43,024 nt of DNA from contig DCHD01000016.1 of the NCBI GenBank assembly GCA_002315565.1, forward strand, positions 1 through 43,024. Direction: 5' to 3'. Under the pieces are notes generated by a model that had not been told where the DNA came from, ran no database searches, and was given only the letters and a program-made list of their open reading frames with translations. Below, piece by piece: positions 1 through 8,037 of the stretch (position 1 is its first letter; each line of letters begins with the position of its first letter). The translations under genes and the position numbers were made by a program. Source of the DNA: Solobacterium sp. UBA1761. Its GTDB lineage: Bacteria; Bacillota_I; Bacilli_A; Erysipelotrichales; Erysipelotrichaceae.

Positions 1-50
1 GTCTAACTTTGGAGGTGCACTACACAATTTGAACCAGCTTTTAGTTTAGA

Positions 51-1028
51 TTATTCGAATGAAATTCCAGCGTATTTAAGAGCTTTTTCAAGTACTCTTA
101 TTGTCATCAGTGTATGCTGATTGAATTCGTTGGCTTTAGCGAAATCTTTGTTTTCAAAGATCTCTTTGAACATCATGTATTCATCGTAGTGTGCTTCATC
201 TGGATGTTCGTTAAGTGCGAATACCTGTGCTTCACCCTTGTTGTCAACAAGTTTGATTTCTGCGATAACACTTGATGCATAATCTGACTTGATATAGCCT
301 AAGTCGCCCTGGATGCAGCAGTTAAGTGGAGCTCTGCAGTCTTTTGCCGCAACACAAGTTGCCTTGAATGTACCATAGTCAAGCACCAGTACACCAGATG
401 AATCGATATCTTTATGAATATTAGGGAAATATGCTACGTCTTTTGGTTCGCCGAAGATTCCAAGCACAAAGTTGATGTTGTAGATACCAAGATCCATAAG
501 TGCACCACCAGCCATCTTTCTGTCAAATGCCGGAAGCACAATACCATTCTTGAACTTGTCATAACGAGATGAGTACTGAGAGAAGTTCAGGTCAATCATC
601 TTGATGTCGCCGATTTCTTTTACAAGTTCTTTAATCTTGTAGAAGTTAGGCATATGTACAAGAGTTACTGCATCAAAGATGATAAGATTCTTTTCATGAG
701 CCATATTGATCAGTTCTTCACTCTGTGCCAAAGATGGAAGGAATGGCTTTTCCATAATTACATTCTTGCCGCATTCCAGTGCTCTTTTAGCGATCTGATA
801 ATGAAGTCCGTTAGGTACTGCAACATAGATTGTATCTACTTCAGGATCGTTATATACCTTTTCGTTATCAAGTGAATAGTAACCGATTGGATACTTTTCG
901 CACATTGCCTTAAGCTGATCTTCAACAGGTGAAGCAATAGCAACATACCTGTAACCGCCAGTAAGTTCAGTAGCTTTAATAAATTCTGGTACGATAAATC
1001 CAGAACCGATAATTCCCACATTAATCAT
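51..1028 (-). CDS. Gfo/Idh/MocA family oxidoreductase (copy 1)
   Basis: This 325-residue protein is an NAD(P)-dependent dehydrogenase of the Gfo/Idh/MocA family, which usually oxidises or reduces sugars, inositols or their derivatives in the cytosol. An N-terminal Rossmann fold with a GSGFIVP glycine loop (residues 8-14) is followed by the family EKP motif (93-95, catalytic lysine) and the C-terminal alpha/beta substrate domain with GGALMDLGIYN. A good AAAGGAG ribosome site supports the ATG. It lies 12 bases downstream of a clear paralogue, 1041-2006, and is probably cotranscribed with it. Family assignment is firm; the substrate cannot be read from the sequence. Confidence 0.93.
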   Translation of the reverse strand: MINVGIIGSGFIVPEFIKATELTGGYRYVAIASPVEDQLKAMCEKYPIGYYSLDNEKVYNDPEVDTIYVAVPNGLHYQIAKRALECGKNVIMEKPFLPSLAQSEELINMAHEKNLIIFDAVTLVHMPNFYKIKELVKEIGDIKMIDLNFSQYSSRYDKFKNGIVLPAFDRKMAGGALMDLGIYNINFVLGIFGEPKDVAYFPNIHKDIDSSGVLVLDYGTFKATCVAAKDCRAPLNCCIQGDLGYIKSDYASSVIAEIKLVDNKGEAQVFALNEHPDEAHYDEYMMFKEIFENKDFAKANEFNQHTLMTIRVLEKALKYAGISFE

Positions 1029-1040
1029 TGTTTTTCTCCT

Positions 1041-2006
1041 TTAATATTTAATATCTGCTGATATTAATGCCTTTTCTATTATACCAATTTCTGACATACT
1101 AAGTTTTGCCAATTCTTCAATACGAGGCAAATCCTTATTGTTGTATATATCAAGGAACTCCTTAAGTTCATACTTCCAGCCGACAAACTCGCTGTCAGGT
1201 TCAGCATATGTTTCTTTTTCTTTACCATTCAAAACAAAATCAAAGTTTGAACATCTTGAAGCGGTTGCATTGCACTTGATATAGCCAAGATCACCCTGTA
1301 CTGTTACATGACACTCTGCTCTACAGTCCTTACCGGCAATAAGTTTAGCTTTGAATGTACCATAGTCAAGAATCAGTACTCCTGAAGTATCTACCCCATT
1401 TTCAACGTTGGCAAAGTATTTTACATCTTTTGGTTCGCCAAACATGCCGATCATGAAACGGATGTTGTATACATTAAGGTCAAGTAATGCTCCGCCTGCC
1501 AGATCTTTATTGAATACGGGAACAGATTCGCCATTCTTGAATCTTTCGTATCTTCTTGAATACTGTGAGAAGTTGGCATCGATGATTTTGATATCACCAA
1601 GCTGATCTTTCAGTTCCACCATTTTCTTATATGTTGGAATATGACTTGTCATAATTGCTTCAAAGACCAGAAGATTATGTTCTTTACCATACTCAAACAG
1701 TTTCTTTGCATCAGAAGTATTTACTGTAAACGGTTTTTCTACCATTACATGTTTACCGTGTTCAAGTGCCTTCATTGCATATTCAAAGTGAAGCCCGTTA
1801 GGAAGTGCAACATAGATTACATCAATAGAAGGATCACTCAAAAGTTTTTCAAGGTCATCAGTGACATATTCAAATTCATCTTTTACCTTGTCAAGTTTTT
1901 CCGGATGTCTTCCCCAGGCACCAACCAGATGGTACTCTGGATATCTTTTTGATTCTTCAATAAAGACCGGTACTATGAATCCCGTTCCAAGAATTCCAAC
2001 ATTCAT
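1041..2006 (-). CDS. Gfo/Idh/MocA family oxidoreductase (copy 2)
   Basis: A 321-residue NAD(P)-dependent oxidoreductase, paralogous to the gene just downstream. It has the Rossmann loop GTGFIVP at the N-terminus, the family motif EKP at residues 90-92 and the substrate-domain motif GGALLDLNVYN. Both copies share long colinear blocks such as FSQYS.RY..FKNG and GEPKDV.YF, so this is a tandem duplication that has diverged. An AAAGGGG ribosome site precedes the ATG, and a TATAAT box lies about 30 bases upstream in the region divergent from the HAD genes. Paired copies could act on successive or stereoisomeric substrates; that is inference. Confidence 0.93.
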   Translation of the reverse strand: MNVGILGTGFIVPVFIEESKRYPEYHLVGAWGRHPEKLDKVKDEFEYVTDDLEKLLSDPSIDVIYVALPNGLHFEYAMKALEHGKHVMVEKPFTVNTSDAKKLFEYGKEHNLLVFEAIMTSHIPTYKKMVELKDQLGDIKIIDANFSQYSRRYERFKNGESVPVFNKDLAGGALLDLNVYNIRFMIGMFGEPKDVKYFANVENGVDTSGVLILDYGTFKAKLIAGKDCRAECHVTVQGDLGYIKCNATASRCSNFDFVLNGKEKETYAEPDSEFVGWKYELKEFLDIYNNKDLPRIEELAKLSMSEIGIIEKALISADIKY

Positions 2007-2035
2007 AAATATTACCCCTTTACTTGTCTAATATG

Positions 2036-2041
2036 ATTATA
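2036..2041 (-). promoter_or_regulatory. -10 box for the oxidoreductase pair
   Basis: TATAAT on the minus strand, about 30 bases before the ATG at 2006, leaving a short leader with an AAAGGGG ribosome site. No convincing -35 hexamer is visible. It is divergent from, and only 16 bases away from, the -10 box of the HAD operon. Confidence 0.5.
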
Positions 2042-2054
2042 AGACATTGGTAAT

Positions 2055-2063
2055 TGTTATAAT
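2055..2063 (+). promoter_or_regulatory. extended -10 promoter, predicted leaderless start of the HAD operon
   Basis: TGT followed by TATAAT (2058-2063) forms an extended -10 element. The ATG of the HAD gene at 2070 begins 6 bases after the box, so transcription should start at or next to the A of the start codon. No Shine-Dalgarno sequence fits between them. Confidence 0.6.
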
Positions 2064-2069
2064 TAATAT

Positions 2070-2882
2070 ATGTTTGAAAACATTAAAGCAATCGCTATGG
2101 ATATTGATGGAACCATCACTCCAGGAAGTCAGGATCCAAACGAAAATACTATCAGATGTATCAATGAACTGCATGACAAAGGATACCTTTTGGGATTATC
2201 AAGTGGTAGAACTGTTTCTGACATGCTTGAGAAATATAAAATCTGGGGTGTTAATAAACAGTTTGATTTCATCATCGGTTTTAATGGCGGCGAGCTTTAT
2301 ATAAAAGAACTTGATAAGACTTTTTCATATAATCCATTAAAGAAAGAATGGATTAAAGAAATAATTGACTTCATGGATGAGTTTGATGTGAATGTCCACA
2401 TGTATAAACCAGGAGTATATCTTTCAAGTAAAGAGACAGACAGAGCATGGTATTCAGCCTACAAAAACAAAAGAGTATTTACAGTCTGCGATACTGAAGA
2501 ATTCTATAAGGAAGATTCTCTTGGCATCATGTTCAGATGCCCTAAAGAAATAATGCCATCTATTGAAAAGAAACTTGAAACCATCAAGGACAAACCATAC
2601 CATGGCTTCAAAACCCAGTCTACTATGATGGAATTTGCCCATAAAGACTGCAATAAAGGATTTGCCTTAGAGAAATATGCAGAATATCTGAAAATAAACA
2701 TCAAAGAAATAGCAGCGTTCGGGGATACTACCAATGACAATGAAATGCTGAAACGCGCAACCGGCATCTGCCTTTTGAACGGGTCTGACGATGCCAAAGC
2801 AAGCGCCGAATATATCACAGATAAAACGGTCGATGAAGACGGATTTGTTGACTTTGTAGAAAGGAATATACTTCATGATTAA
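2070..2882 (+). CDS. Cof-type HAD-IIB phosphatase (copy 1)
   Basis: A 270-residue cytosolic phosphatase of the haloacid dehalogenase superfamily, Cof/IIB type, which usually dephosphorylates sugar phosphates or similar metabolites. Motif I is DIDGT with the nucleophile Asp11 and Asp13; motif IV is GDTTNDNEM near residue 219. The middle cap region has the usual IIB size. The start lies 6 bases after a TATAAT box and has no ribosome site, so a leaderless message is predicted. The 3' end overlaps the next HAD gene by 8 bases, implying translational coupling. Substrate unknown. Confidence 0.92.
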   Translation: MFENIKAIAMDIDGTITPGSQDPNENTIRCINELHDKGYLLGLSSGRTVSDMLEKYKIWGVNKQFDFIIGFNGGELYIKELDKTFSYNPLKKEWIKEIIDFMDEFDVNVHMYKPGVYLSSKETDRAWYSAYKNKRVFTVCDTEEFYKEDSLGIMFRCPKEIMPSIEKKLETIKDKPYHGFKTQSTMMEFAHKDCNKGFALEKYAEYLKINIKEIAAFGDTTNDNEMLKRATGICLLNGSDDAKASAEYITDKTVDEDGFVDFVERNILHD

Positions 2883-3648
2883 AGCTATCTATCTTGATTT
2901 TGATGGAACAACTTATTCACACAGTCAAAACAGCATTCCTGAATCAGCTGCTACTGCATTAAAAAAAGCCCAGGACAAAGGCGTACAGATAGTGCTGGCT
3001 ACAGGAAGGTCAAAGTCTGAACTCAAGCTTTTCAATATGTCAGGTCTTGAGTTTGACGGTTACATCGTCAATAACGGTCAGGCTATATTTGACCGTAACA
3101 GTAAACTTCTTTACATCAATCCCTTAAAAGGAAGGCTCTTTGACAAGATGATGGAATACTATAACGAAAAAGTAACTCCAATCATGCTCTGTACAACCGA
3201 AGAAATGTACATCAATATCCATAATGAGCACGTCAGAAAAGTACAGGCCTCAATAAATACGCCTCTGCCACTCATCAAAGAGTATGATGGAGAAGATATC
3301 ATCATGGCTTCAGCTTTCATGAATGATGAAAAAGTAAAAGAAGATCTGTTTACCCTTTCCGATATCGCTGAACTGACATACTGGAATCAAGGCGCAATTG
3401 ATATCGTGCCAAAAGGTTCTTCCAAAGCCAAAGGCATAGAAATATACAACGCTTATCTGAATATCACTAAGGAAGAATGCATGGGAATCGGAGATGGCGA
3501 CAACGATATTGAAATGCTGAAACACTGCGGTATTTCAGTAGCAATGGGCAATTCAATTGAAGAAGTAAAAGAATTGGCTGATTACGTAACAGACCATATC
3601 GATAATGACGGTATGTTAAATGCTTTGAAGCATTATAATCTCATATAG
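2875..3648 (+). CDS. Cof-type HAD-IIB phosphatase (copy 2)
   Basis: A 257-residue Cof-type HAD phosphatase with motif I DFDGT (nucleophile Asp8, Asp10) and motif IV GDGDNDIEML. It is related to, but not a recent copy of, the preceding HAD protein. The ATG lies inside the previous gene's 3' end in another frame, with AAAGGA about 10 bases upstream. Its position between another HAD gene and a ceramidase-like hydrolase suggests a small catabolic or metabolite-repair operon; the actual substrate cannot be inferred. Confidence 0.92.
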   Translation: MIKAIYLDFDGTTYSHSQNSIPESAATALKKAQDKGVQIVLATGRSKSELKLFNMSGLEFDGYIVNNGQAIFDRNSKLLYINPLKGRLFDKMMEYYNEKVTPIMLCTTEEMYINIHNEHVRKVQASINTPLPLIKEYDGEDIIMASAFMNDEKVKEDLFTLSDIAELTYWNQGAIDIVPKGSSKAKGIEIYNAYLNITKEECMGIGDGDNDIEMLKHCGISVAMGNSIEEVKELADYVTDHIDNDGMLNALKHYNLI

Positions 3649-3658
3649 GGGGAATAAT

Positions 3659-4825
3659 ATGAAATACAGTTTTAAAAAGATTAACATTGAAGCACCATTT
3701 CCTACTACACAGTGCGGACATTCATGTCAGACCTATGAAGTAACTGAATTCAAAGATCATCTCTTTGCCAGAGTCAGCGCATTTGATGATGGAATTAACT
3801 GGATTATCCATTTCTCAATGGACCTGCTCGCCTTCAATCTTAAAGACAGAAATGATCTGCAGGAAAGAATCAGAGAATACTACAAATGTGACCGTATTCA
3901 GGTTATCACTTCAACAACTCATACCCATTATGCAAACTCAGTAAGAACTGATAAATATCTGAACTATCTTAAAGATGTTCTTGTTGAAGGCATCAAAGAT
4001 ATGGAATACACAGAAAAGGATAACCTTTCAACAAGTTATCAGAGGTTCCATACAAATGCTGTAGGTAAGTCAAGAATCTCAGGATATGAAACAGGCAATG
4101 AATATCTGTGCCTGATCAGATTTTATGAGAACGACAATAACTTCTTCAGTATTGTCTTCAATAACTGCCACCCTACTATTCTTAAGGCAACAGTTCCTTA
4201 TTTCTCAGCAGAATATCCAGGATATGTATTAAGAAAACTTGAAGAAACATATCCTGATACTGACTTCACATACCTGCAGGGTCCATCTGGTGATATATCT
4301 TCAAGATTTGTAAGAGATGGTCAGGATTATGAGGCAATGGAAAAACTTGGAAACAACCTTTACAAGGAAGTTGTTGACCTCATCAATAAACCTGCTCTAA
4401 GAAAACCTATGAAGCTTAAATTCAAAGCATATATTCAGCCATATGAACATGACTTCACTCCTGTTGATATGTCAAACATGCCGGAAAATCTTACTGAAAG
4501 AGAACTTGAAACCATAAAGCTCGGTCAGGAACAGCGTAAAAAACTTGAAGCAAGTGCCAATAAGATCTTCGGTATCCCAGCACCTGAAGGACTTATCTGT
4601 TCACTTGATATCGGTGCAATTAAACTTGTATTCTTCCCTAATGAACTTTTCTCAGAATATATGAACTTCGTTAACCTTGATGAGAAACTCATTGTCAGCT
4701 ACTCAAACGGTTATGGACCATATGTACTGCCAATCGGATTCAGACATGTAACCTATGAAATGTTCACTGATACCCTTTCAAAGAAAACCAAAGAAGAAAT
4801 CATTGAAGTATTCAAAACAATCTAA
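3659..4825 (+). CDS. neutral/alkaline ceramidase-like hydrolase, cytosolic
   Basis: A 388-residue protein resembling the N-terminal catalytic domain of neutral/alkaline non-lysosomal ceramidases, zinc amidases that cleave N-acyl bonds. Visible family features are THTHY with His88 and His90, FNNCHPT with His171, the GDISSR stretch at 211-216 and a late NGYGPYVLP motif. It lacks a signal peptide and the C-terminal Ig-like domain of true ceramidases, so it should be cytosolic and may act on something other than ceramide. A GGGGG ribosome site precedes the ATG, 10 bases after the second HAD gene, with which it forms an operon. Fold assignment is fairly sure; substrate open. Confidence 0.75.
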   Translation: MKYSFKKINIEAPFPTTQCGHSCQTYEVTEFKDHLFARVSAFDDGINWIIHFSMDLLAFNLKDRNDLQERIREYYKCDRIQVITSTTHTHYANSVRTDKYLNYLKDVLVEGIKDMEYTEKDNLSTSYQRFHTNAVGKSRISGYETGNEYLCLIRFYENDNNFFSIVFNNCHPTILKATVPYFSAEYPGYVLRKLEETYPDTDFTYLQGPSGDISSRFVRDGQDYEAMEKLGNNLYKEVVDLINKPALRKPMKLKFKAYIQPYEHDFTPVDMSNMPENLTERELETIKLGQEQRKKLEASANKIFGIPAPEGLICSLDIGAIKLVFFPNELFSEYMNFVNLDEKLIVSYSNGYGPYVLPIGFRHVTYEMFTDTLSKKTKEEIIEVFKTI

Positions 4826-4828
4826 ATA

Positions 4829-4857
4829 AAACAGCGATATCAGTTATCGCTGTTTTT
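4829..4857. terminator. bidirectional terminator, ceramidase-like gene / MFS gene
   Basis: An 11-bp stem (4829-4839 with 4845-4855) around a 5-base loop is flanked by A and T runs, so it can end transcription in both directions. The stop codon of the MFS gene (4840-4842) lies in the loop. Confidence 0.85.
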
Positions 4858-6009
4858 CATGAACAGATAAGTTGGTATAGGCATAAATGCCAGAAGTACT
4901 ACACTTACAGTCAAATACATATCACCAGGTATCAGCTTATAACAGAGAATTATGAAACCCATGGCAACACATCTTGCAAGTGACAGATATGTTTCTCTGG
5001 CAACAACTCTGGCAGTCATTTCTTCTCTGTATAACGAGATTACATTTGCTGACTGTATATTATAGGAATTGTCATAAATTACTGTTGCACAGGCATTAAT
5101 GACACCATATGCAATAGCTCCGGTAACAGTAGGAACAAATAACAGTATCAGTGTACTTACAATCTTGACAATAACACCGATTTTAAACGTTCTATTGATT
5201 CTGTCCTTCTTCAGGAAACGAATAATCACTCTGTAAGAAACAATCATAATAGCCGCAAAAACAGCCTGTAAACGTGAGTAGATAATTGAGTTGGTACATG
5301 CTCTATAGATCAGTAAACTTATAGTATTGAGTTCAAGAGCATTTCTTAATCCATAGAACATTACGCCTATGTTATGTCTTCTCCAGACAGGATCTTTCAT
5401 AGACAGAGCCTTTTTAACGCTTGAACCTTTATCTTCTGAATGTTTGTTTATTCTTAGAGCTACAAATACTACTCCGATAAAAATCATTATTATTGTCAGC
5501 AGTATTCTTTCATAGCCGACGATTTCGCTCTCATTCATTCCCAGAATCAGATTGGCATATAAAGGAGCCATTAAAGATGTTATGTTGCCGAATATTCCGT
5601 TATAAGAAAAGAAACGGGCTCTGTTTTCAGGATCAGATGCAATCTGGTTCATTGTATTGGCACTGAAGTAATAGAAGCCTTCACCAGTTCCAATGATTGC
5701 TGCTGCAATCAGTACATAATATGGATTCTCATCAAACAAAGGTCCACCAAGAAGCGCATATACAAGCGCTGTAGTAATCAGTATAAGACCTATTGTATAT
5801 GTAACAGTAAATGAATACTTCTTTGATAAAGCGTTGCCACAGATAAAGAAAACCGGAAACAAACCAATTCTTACAATTATATAAAGGCACATCAAAGGTA
5901 TTGAACTTGTATAGATATACAGATACACACTGATGAAGTTAGCAACCAGTACTGAACCAAAGTTGAATACCGTGTTTAATAATATCGTTCTTTTTTCTAA
6001 ACTTGTCAT
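4840..6009 (-). CDS. MFS transporter
   Basis: A 389-residue polytopic membrane protein with about 12 hydrophobic segments, matching a major facilitator superfamily permease. It has a short cytosolic N-terminus, a charged middle loop around residues 190-210 (HSEDKGSSVKK) and a short polar tail. The upstream GGAAG is a weak, closely spaced ribosome site. A strong terminator (6018-6046) separates it from the small membrane protein upstream, so it is expressed by read-through or from a promoter not evident here. Substrate unknown. Confidence 0.85.
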   Translation of the reverse strand: MTSLEKRTILLNTVFNFGSVLVANFISVYLYIYTSSIPLMCLYIIVRIGLFPVFFICGNALSKKYSFTVTYTIGLILITTALVYALLGGPLFDENPYYVLIAAAIIGTGEGFYYFSANTMNQIASDPENRARFFSYNGIFGNITSLMAPLYANLILGMNESEIVGYERILLTIIMIFIGVVFVALRINKHSEDKGSSVKKALSMKDPVWRRHNIGVMFYGLRNALELNTISLLIYRACTNSIIYSRLQAVFAAIMIVSYRVIIRFLKKDRINRTFKIGVIVKIVSTLILLFVPTVTGAIAYGVINACATVIYDNSYNIQSANVISLYREEMTARVVARETYLSLARCVAMGFIILCYKLIPGDMYLTVSVVLLAFMPIPTYLFMKNSDN

Positions 6010-6017
6010 AATCTTCC

Positions 6018-6046
6018 AAAAAAAATATTCTGTAGCAGAATATTTT
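6018..6046 (-). terminator. intrinsic terminator after the 174-residue membrane protein
   Basis: A 10-bp stem (6023-6032 with 6036-6045) with a 3-base loop is followed on the minus strand by a run of eight T. It overlaps the stop codon of the upstream gene and ends only 9 bases before the MFS start codon. Confidence 0.85.
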
Positions 6047-6570
6047 TACTTCTTCTTTCTGTTAATCAGATTTCTGATTGTATCAATAGGATTTGCCCAT
6101 TTCATCTTTTTGTTCTTTTCATGCTGAATAGCTCTTTCTTCTTTACTTCCAGCAACCTTCATTAAAGCTTCAAAAGCTTTATTCAGTTCGAATGTTTCTA
6201 CAGAAAGCTTATAACCACTGTTCAACACAAAGATAATACAGTCATGTCCTTCTTCTCTTGAAGCCTTCCACATCTTAATATCGTCATATTTAAGAAAGAA
6301 ACCCATCTTCTGATCACTTGCACGATAAATCAGCGCACCATCCTGGTATATATCAATAATCTTGCGGTCAGGAACAAATTTTAATACAGCAGCTCCCATA
6401 ACAATAAAAAATACACCGAGTATTTTTGCAAAAACCCCACTCACAAACATAATTCCCACACCTGCAACAAGACAGATAATTGGAGCAGTTTTAGGTTTGA
6501 AATTAACGTTTTTTACTAATTTCGTTTCAATCTTAATATCTTCAATATTTGAGTAAACTAATTCTTCCAT
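6046..6570 (-). CDS. small two-TM membrane protein of unknown function
   Basis: A 174-residue protein not assigned to a named family. A short N-terminal cytosolic segment is followed by two hydrophobic segments at about residues 29-45 and 48-65, then a mixed alpha/beta cytosolic domain (about 66-140) that could have a PH-like fold, and a very basic tail ending NRKKK. The start lies 6 bases after an extended TATCAT box with no ribosome site, so a leaderless message is predicted. Function unknown; the domain layout suggests a membrane-anchored sensor or scaffold. Confidence 0.8.
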   Translation of the reverse strand: MEELVYSNIEDIKIETKLVKNVNFKPKTAPIICLVAGVGIMFVSGVFAKILGVFFIVMGAAVLKFVPDRKIIDIYQDGALIYRASDQKMGFFLKYDDIKMWKASREEGHDCIIFVLNSGYKLSVETFELNKAFEALMKVAGSKEERAIQHEKNKKMKWANPIDTIRNLINRKKK

Positions 6571-6576
6571 AAGTCT

Positions 6577-6585
6577 ATGATAGCA
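6577..6585 (-). promoter_or_regulatory. extended -10 promoter, predicted leaderless
   Basis: On the minus strand TGC precedes TATCAT (6577-6582). The ATG at 6570 begins 6 bases after the box. The element sits immediately behind the terminator of the PTS IIB gene (6587-6612). Confidence 0.55.
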
Positions 6586-6586
6586 T

Positions 6587-6612
6587 AAAAAAAGCGATGC
6601 AATGCATCGCTG
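6587..6612 (-). terminator. intrinsic terminator after PTS IIB
   Basis: An almost perfect palindrome (6594-6601 with 6603-6610) is followed on the minus strand by seven T. It ends the PTS transcript 7 bases downstream of the IIB stop codon. Confidence 0.88.
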
Positions 6613-6619
6613 TTTCTTT

Positions 6620-7105
6620 TTATAGACCTGCTTTAGCTAATAGACCTAAGAAGTCGTTTTCTTCGTTGAATGTAGTCAGCTGAGAACCAAGTTTTCCGCC
6701 TCTTAATGCAGCGATTTCACGGTATACAACAGCATCTTCTGCAGTTGCAGCAATTGACTTGTCAACCATCTTATAGTCAGTACCCTGAATAGGAGCAGCG
6801 TTACCAACGTTAACTCTTTCAACTTCAAGACCAGACTTAAGGATTTCTAATGCGTCCTGAGGGAACTTAGCGATGATGAAGATTGTTTCATCAGCGTGTT
6901 CTCTGGCATACTTTAATGTTTCTTCAATTGTGAATACATATACAGTATTTCCTCTTGCTGCCATTGGAAGAGCCATCTTCTGGATTGGGTCTGCAGCAAC
7001 CTTGTCGTTACATACGATAATCTTGTCTGCACCAATGTTGTTCATCCATGTAACTGCTACCTGACCATGGATCAGTCTATTATCGATTCTTAAATGTTTG
7101 ATCAT
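6620..7105 (-). CDS. PTS mannose/fructose/sorbose family IIB component
   Basis: A 161-residue cytosolic IIB protein of the mannose-family phosphotransferase system. It takes phosphate from IIA and passes it to the sugar entering through IIC/IID. The N-terminus MIKHLRIDNRLIHGQV carries the phosphorylated histidine (His13) in the family's RLIHGQV motif. The ATG at 7105 is preferred to an in-frame upstream one at 7168 because it has GGAGG 11 bases upstream and fits the family length. It is a free-standing IIB, not fused to IIA, and no IIA gene lies nearby. A hairpin and a possible promoter separate it from IID. Confidence 0.93.
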   Translation of the reverse strand: MIKHLRIDNRLIHGQVAVTWMNNIGADKIIVCNDKVAADPIQKMALPMAARGNTVYVFTIEETLKYAREHADETIFIIAKFPQDALEILKSGLEVERVNVGNAAPIQGTDYKMVDKSIAATAEDAVVYREIAALRGGKLGSQLTTFNEENDFLGLLAKAGL

Positions 7106-7128
7106 AATTAAATAATCCTCCAATATCA

Positions 7129-7158
7129 ATTTTACTCTATGGCACAAAAAAAGTGCAA
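7129..7158 (-). promoter_or_regulatory. possible separate promoter for PTS IIB
   Basis: On the minus strand TTGCAC (7153-7158) and TAAAAT (7129-7134) are separated by 18 bases, upstream of the IIB ribosome site GGAGG (7117-7121). The -35 hexamer falls inside the upstream arm of the preceding terminator hairpin. This would let IIB be made independently of IIC/IID. It is a motif match only. Confidence 0.4.
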
Positions 7159-7179
7159 GCGTTTTCACACTTGCACTTT
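7146..7179 (-). terminator. hairpin between PTS IID and IIB (terminator or attenuator)
   Basis: A 10-bp perfect stem (7150-7159 with 7170-7179) around a 10-base loop is followed on the minus strand by a T run. It has the form of an intrinsic terminator but lies inside the PTS gene cluster, so it should lower or uncouple IIB expression relative to IIC and IID. Confidence 0.8.
7154..7167. promoter_or_regulatory. cre-like site overlapping the IID-IIB hairpin
   Basis: TGCAAGCGTTTTCA matches the CcpA consensus TGWNANCGNTNWCA except at position 3. It overlaps the candidate IIB -35 box. This is weaker than the perfect site in front of IIC and could be coincidental, but two sites in one PTS cluster is suggestive. 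Confidence 0.35.
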
Positions 7180-7221
7180 CAAGTTATTTAGTTAACTATT
7201 CTTAATATGTTTTTCGAACTA

Positions 7222-8037
7222 TTAAGCCATCCAACCGATAGCGCCAAGAACGAAACCAACTACGAATAATACGCCGATAACTGGAAGAGGTTTAGCCTTC
7301 TTAACTTTGATTGCATAGTAGCAAGCACCAGTGAAGATTAAAGCAGTTAGACATGGGAAGATTGCATCTAATGCAGCCTGTAATGTCTTAGCTTCCTGGA
7401 TTACGTTACCAGCTTCGTCAACTAGGTCAGAACCTAATTTAACAGTGAATTTCTTACCGATCATTGATGGAACGAAACCACCCATTACTGTAACACCAAG
7501 GATTGATGCAGCAGACTGTAATTTATCAACAGTACCAGCACCTGCAACGTCATTGATAACAGCAGCACCTGTCTTGTAACCATAGTTGAATAATGGCCAT
7601 CTAAGAACGAATAATGCTAATACTGGTAAAGTTGAGAATAAAATAGAAGCCCAAGAACCTTCAGCAGCTAAACCAGCAGCGATGATTGAGAATGGTGGAG
7701 TAACTAATACAGCCTGGATTGTATCACCAATACCAGCTAGAGGACCCATTAAAGCAACCTTTAATGAATCACCAGTTCCACCCTGACCTGCTTCTTCTAA
7801 TGCTACGTCAGCACCGAATACTAATGCAGATGCACCTGGATGAGTGTTATAGAAAGCCATATGTCTTTCTAGATTACGACAAATTTCTTCGTCAGAGTTG
7901 CATAACTCTTTGAATACAGGAACCATTGCCCATGCATAGCCAGAAGCCTGCATCTTTTCGTAGTTCCAGCACCACTGAAGGCCCCAGTTGTGTCTAGCAC
8001 AAGCCTTCTTTAAAGCAGCCTGAGATAATTTAGCCAT
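7222..8037 (-). CDS. PTS mannose family IID component
   Basis: A 271-residue membrane component that with IIC forms the sugar channel of a mannose-family PTS. It shows the family pattern: an N-terminal amphipathic cytosolic region (ACARHNWGLQWCWNYEKMQASGY is typical in composition), the FYNTHPG and GPLAGIGD motifs, and hydrophobic C-terminal segments from about residue 115. An AGGAGG ribosome site lies inside the end of IIC, and the stop and start codons overlap as TAATG, so IIC and IID are translationally coupled. The sugar cannot be named from sequence alone. Confidence 0.93.
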   Translation of the reverse strand: MAKLSQAALKKACARHNWGLQWCWNYEKMQASGYAWAMVPVFKELCNSDEEICRNLERHMAFYNTHPGASALVFGADVALEEAGQGGTGDSLKVALMGPLAGIGDTIQAVLVTPPFSIIAAGLAAEGSWASILFSTLPVLALFVLRWPLFNYGYKTGAAVINDVAGAGTVDKLQSAASILGVTVMGGFVPSMIGKKFTVKLGSDLVDEAGNVIQEAKTLQAALDAIFPCLTALIFTGACYYAIKVKKAKPLPVIGVLFVVGFVLGAIGWMA

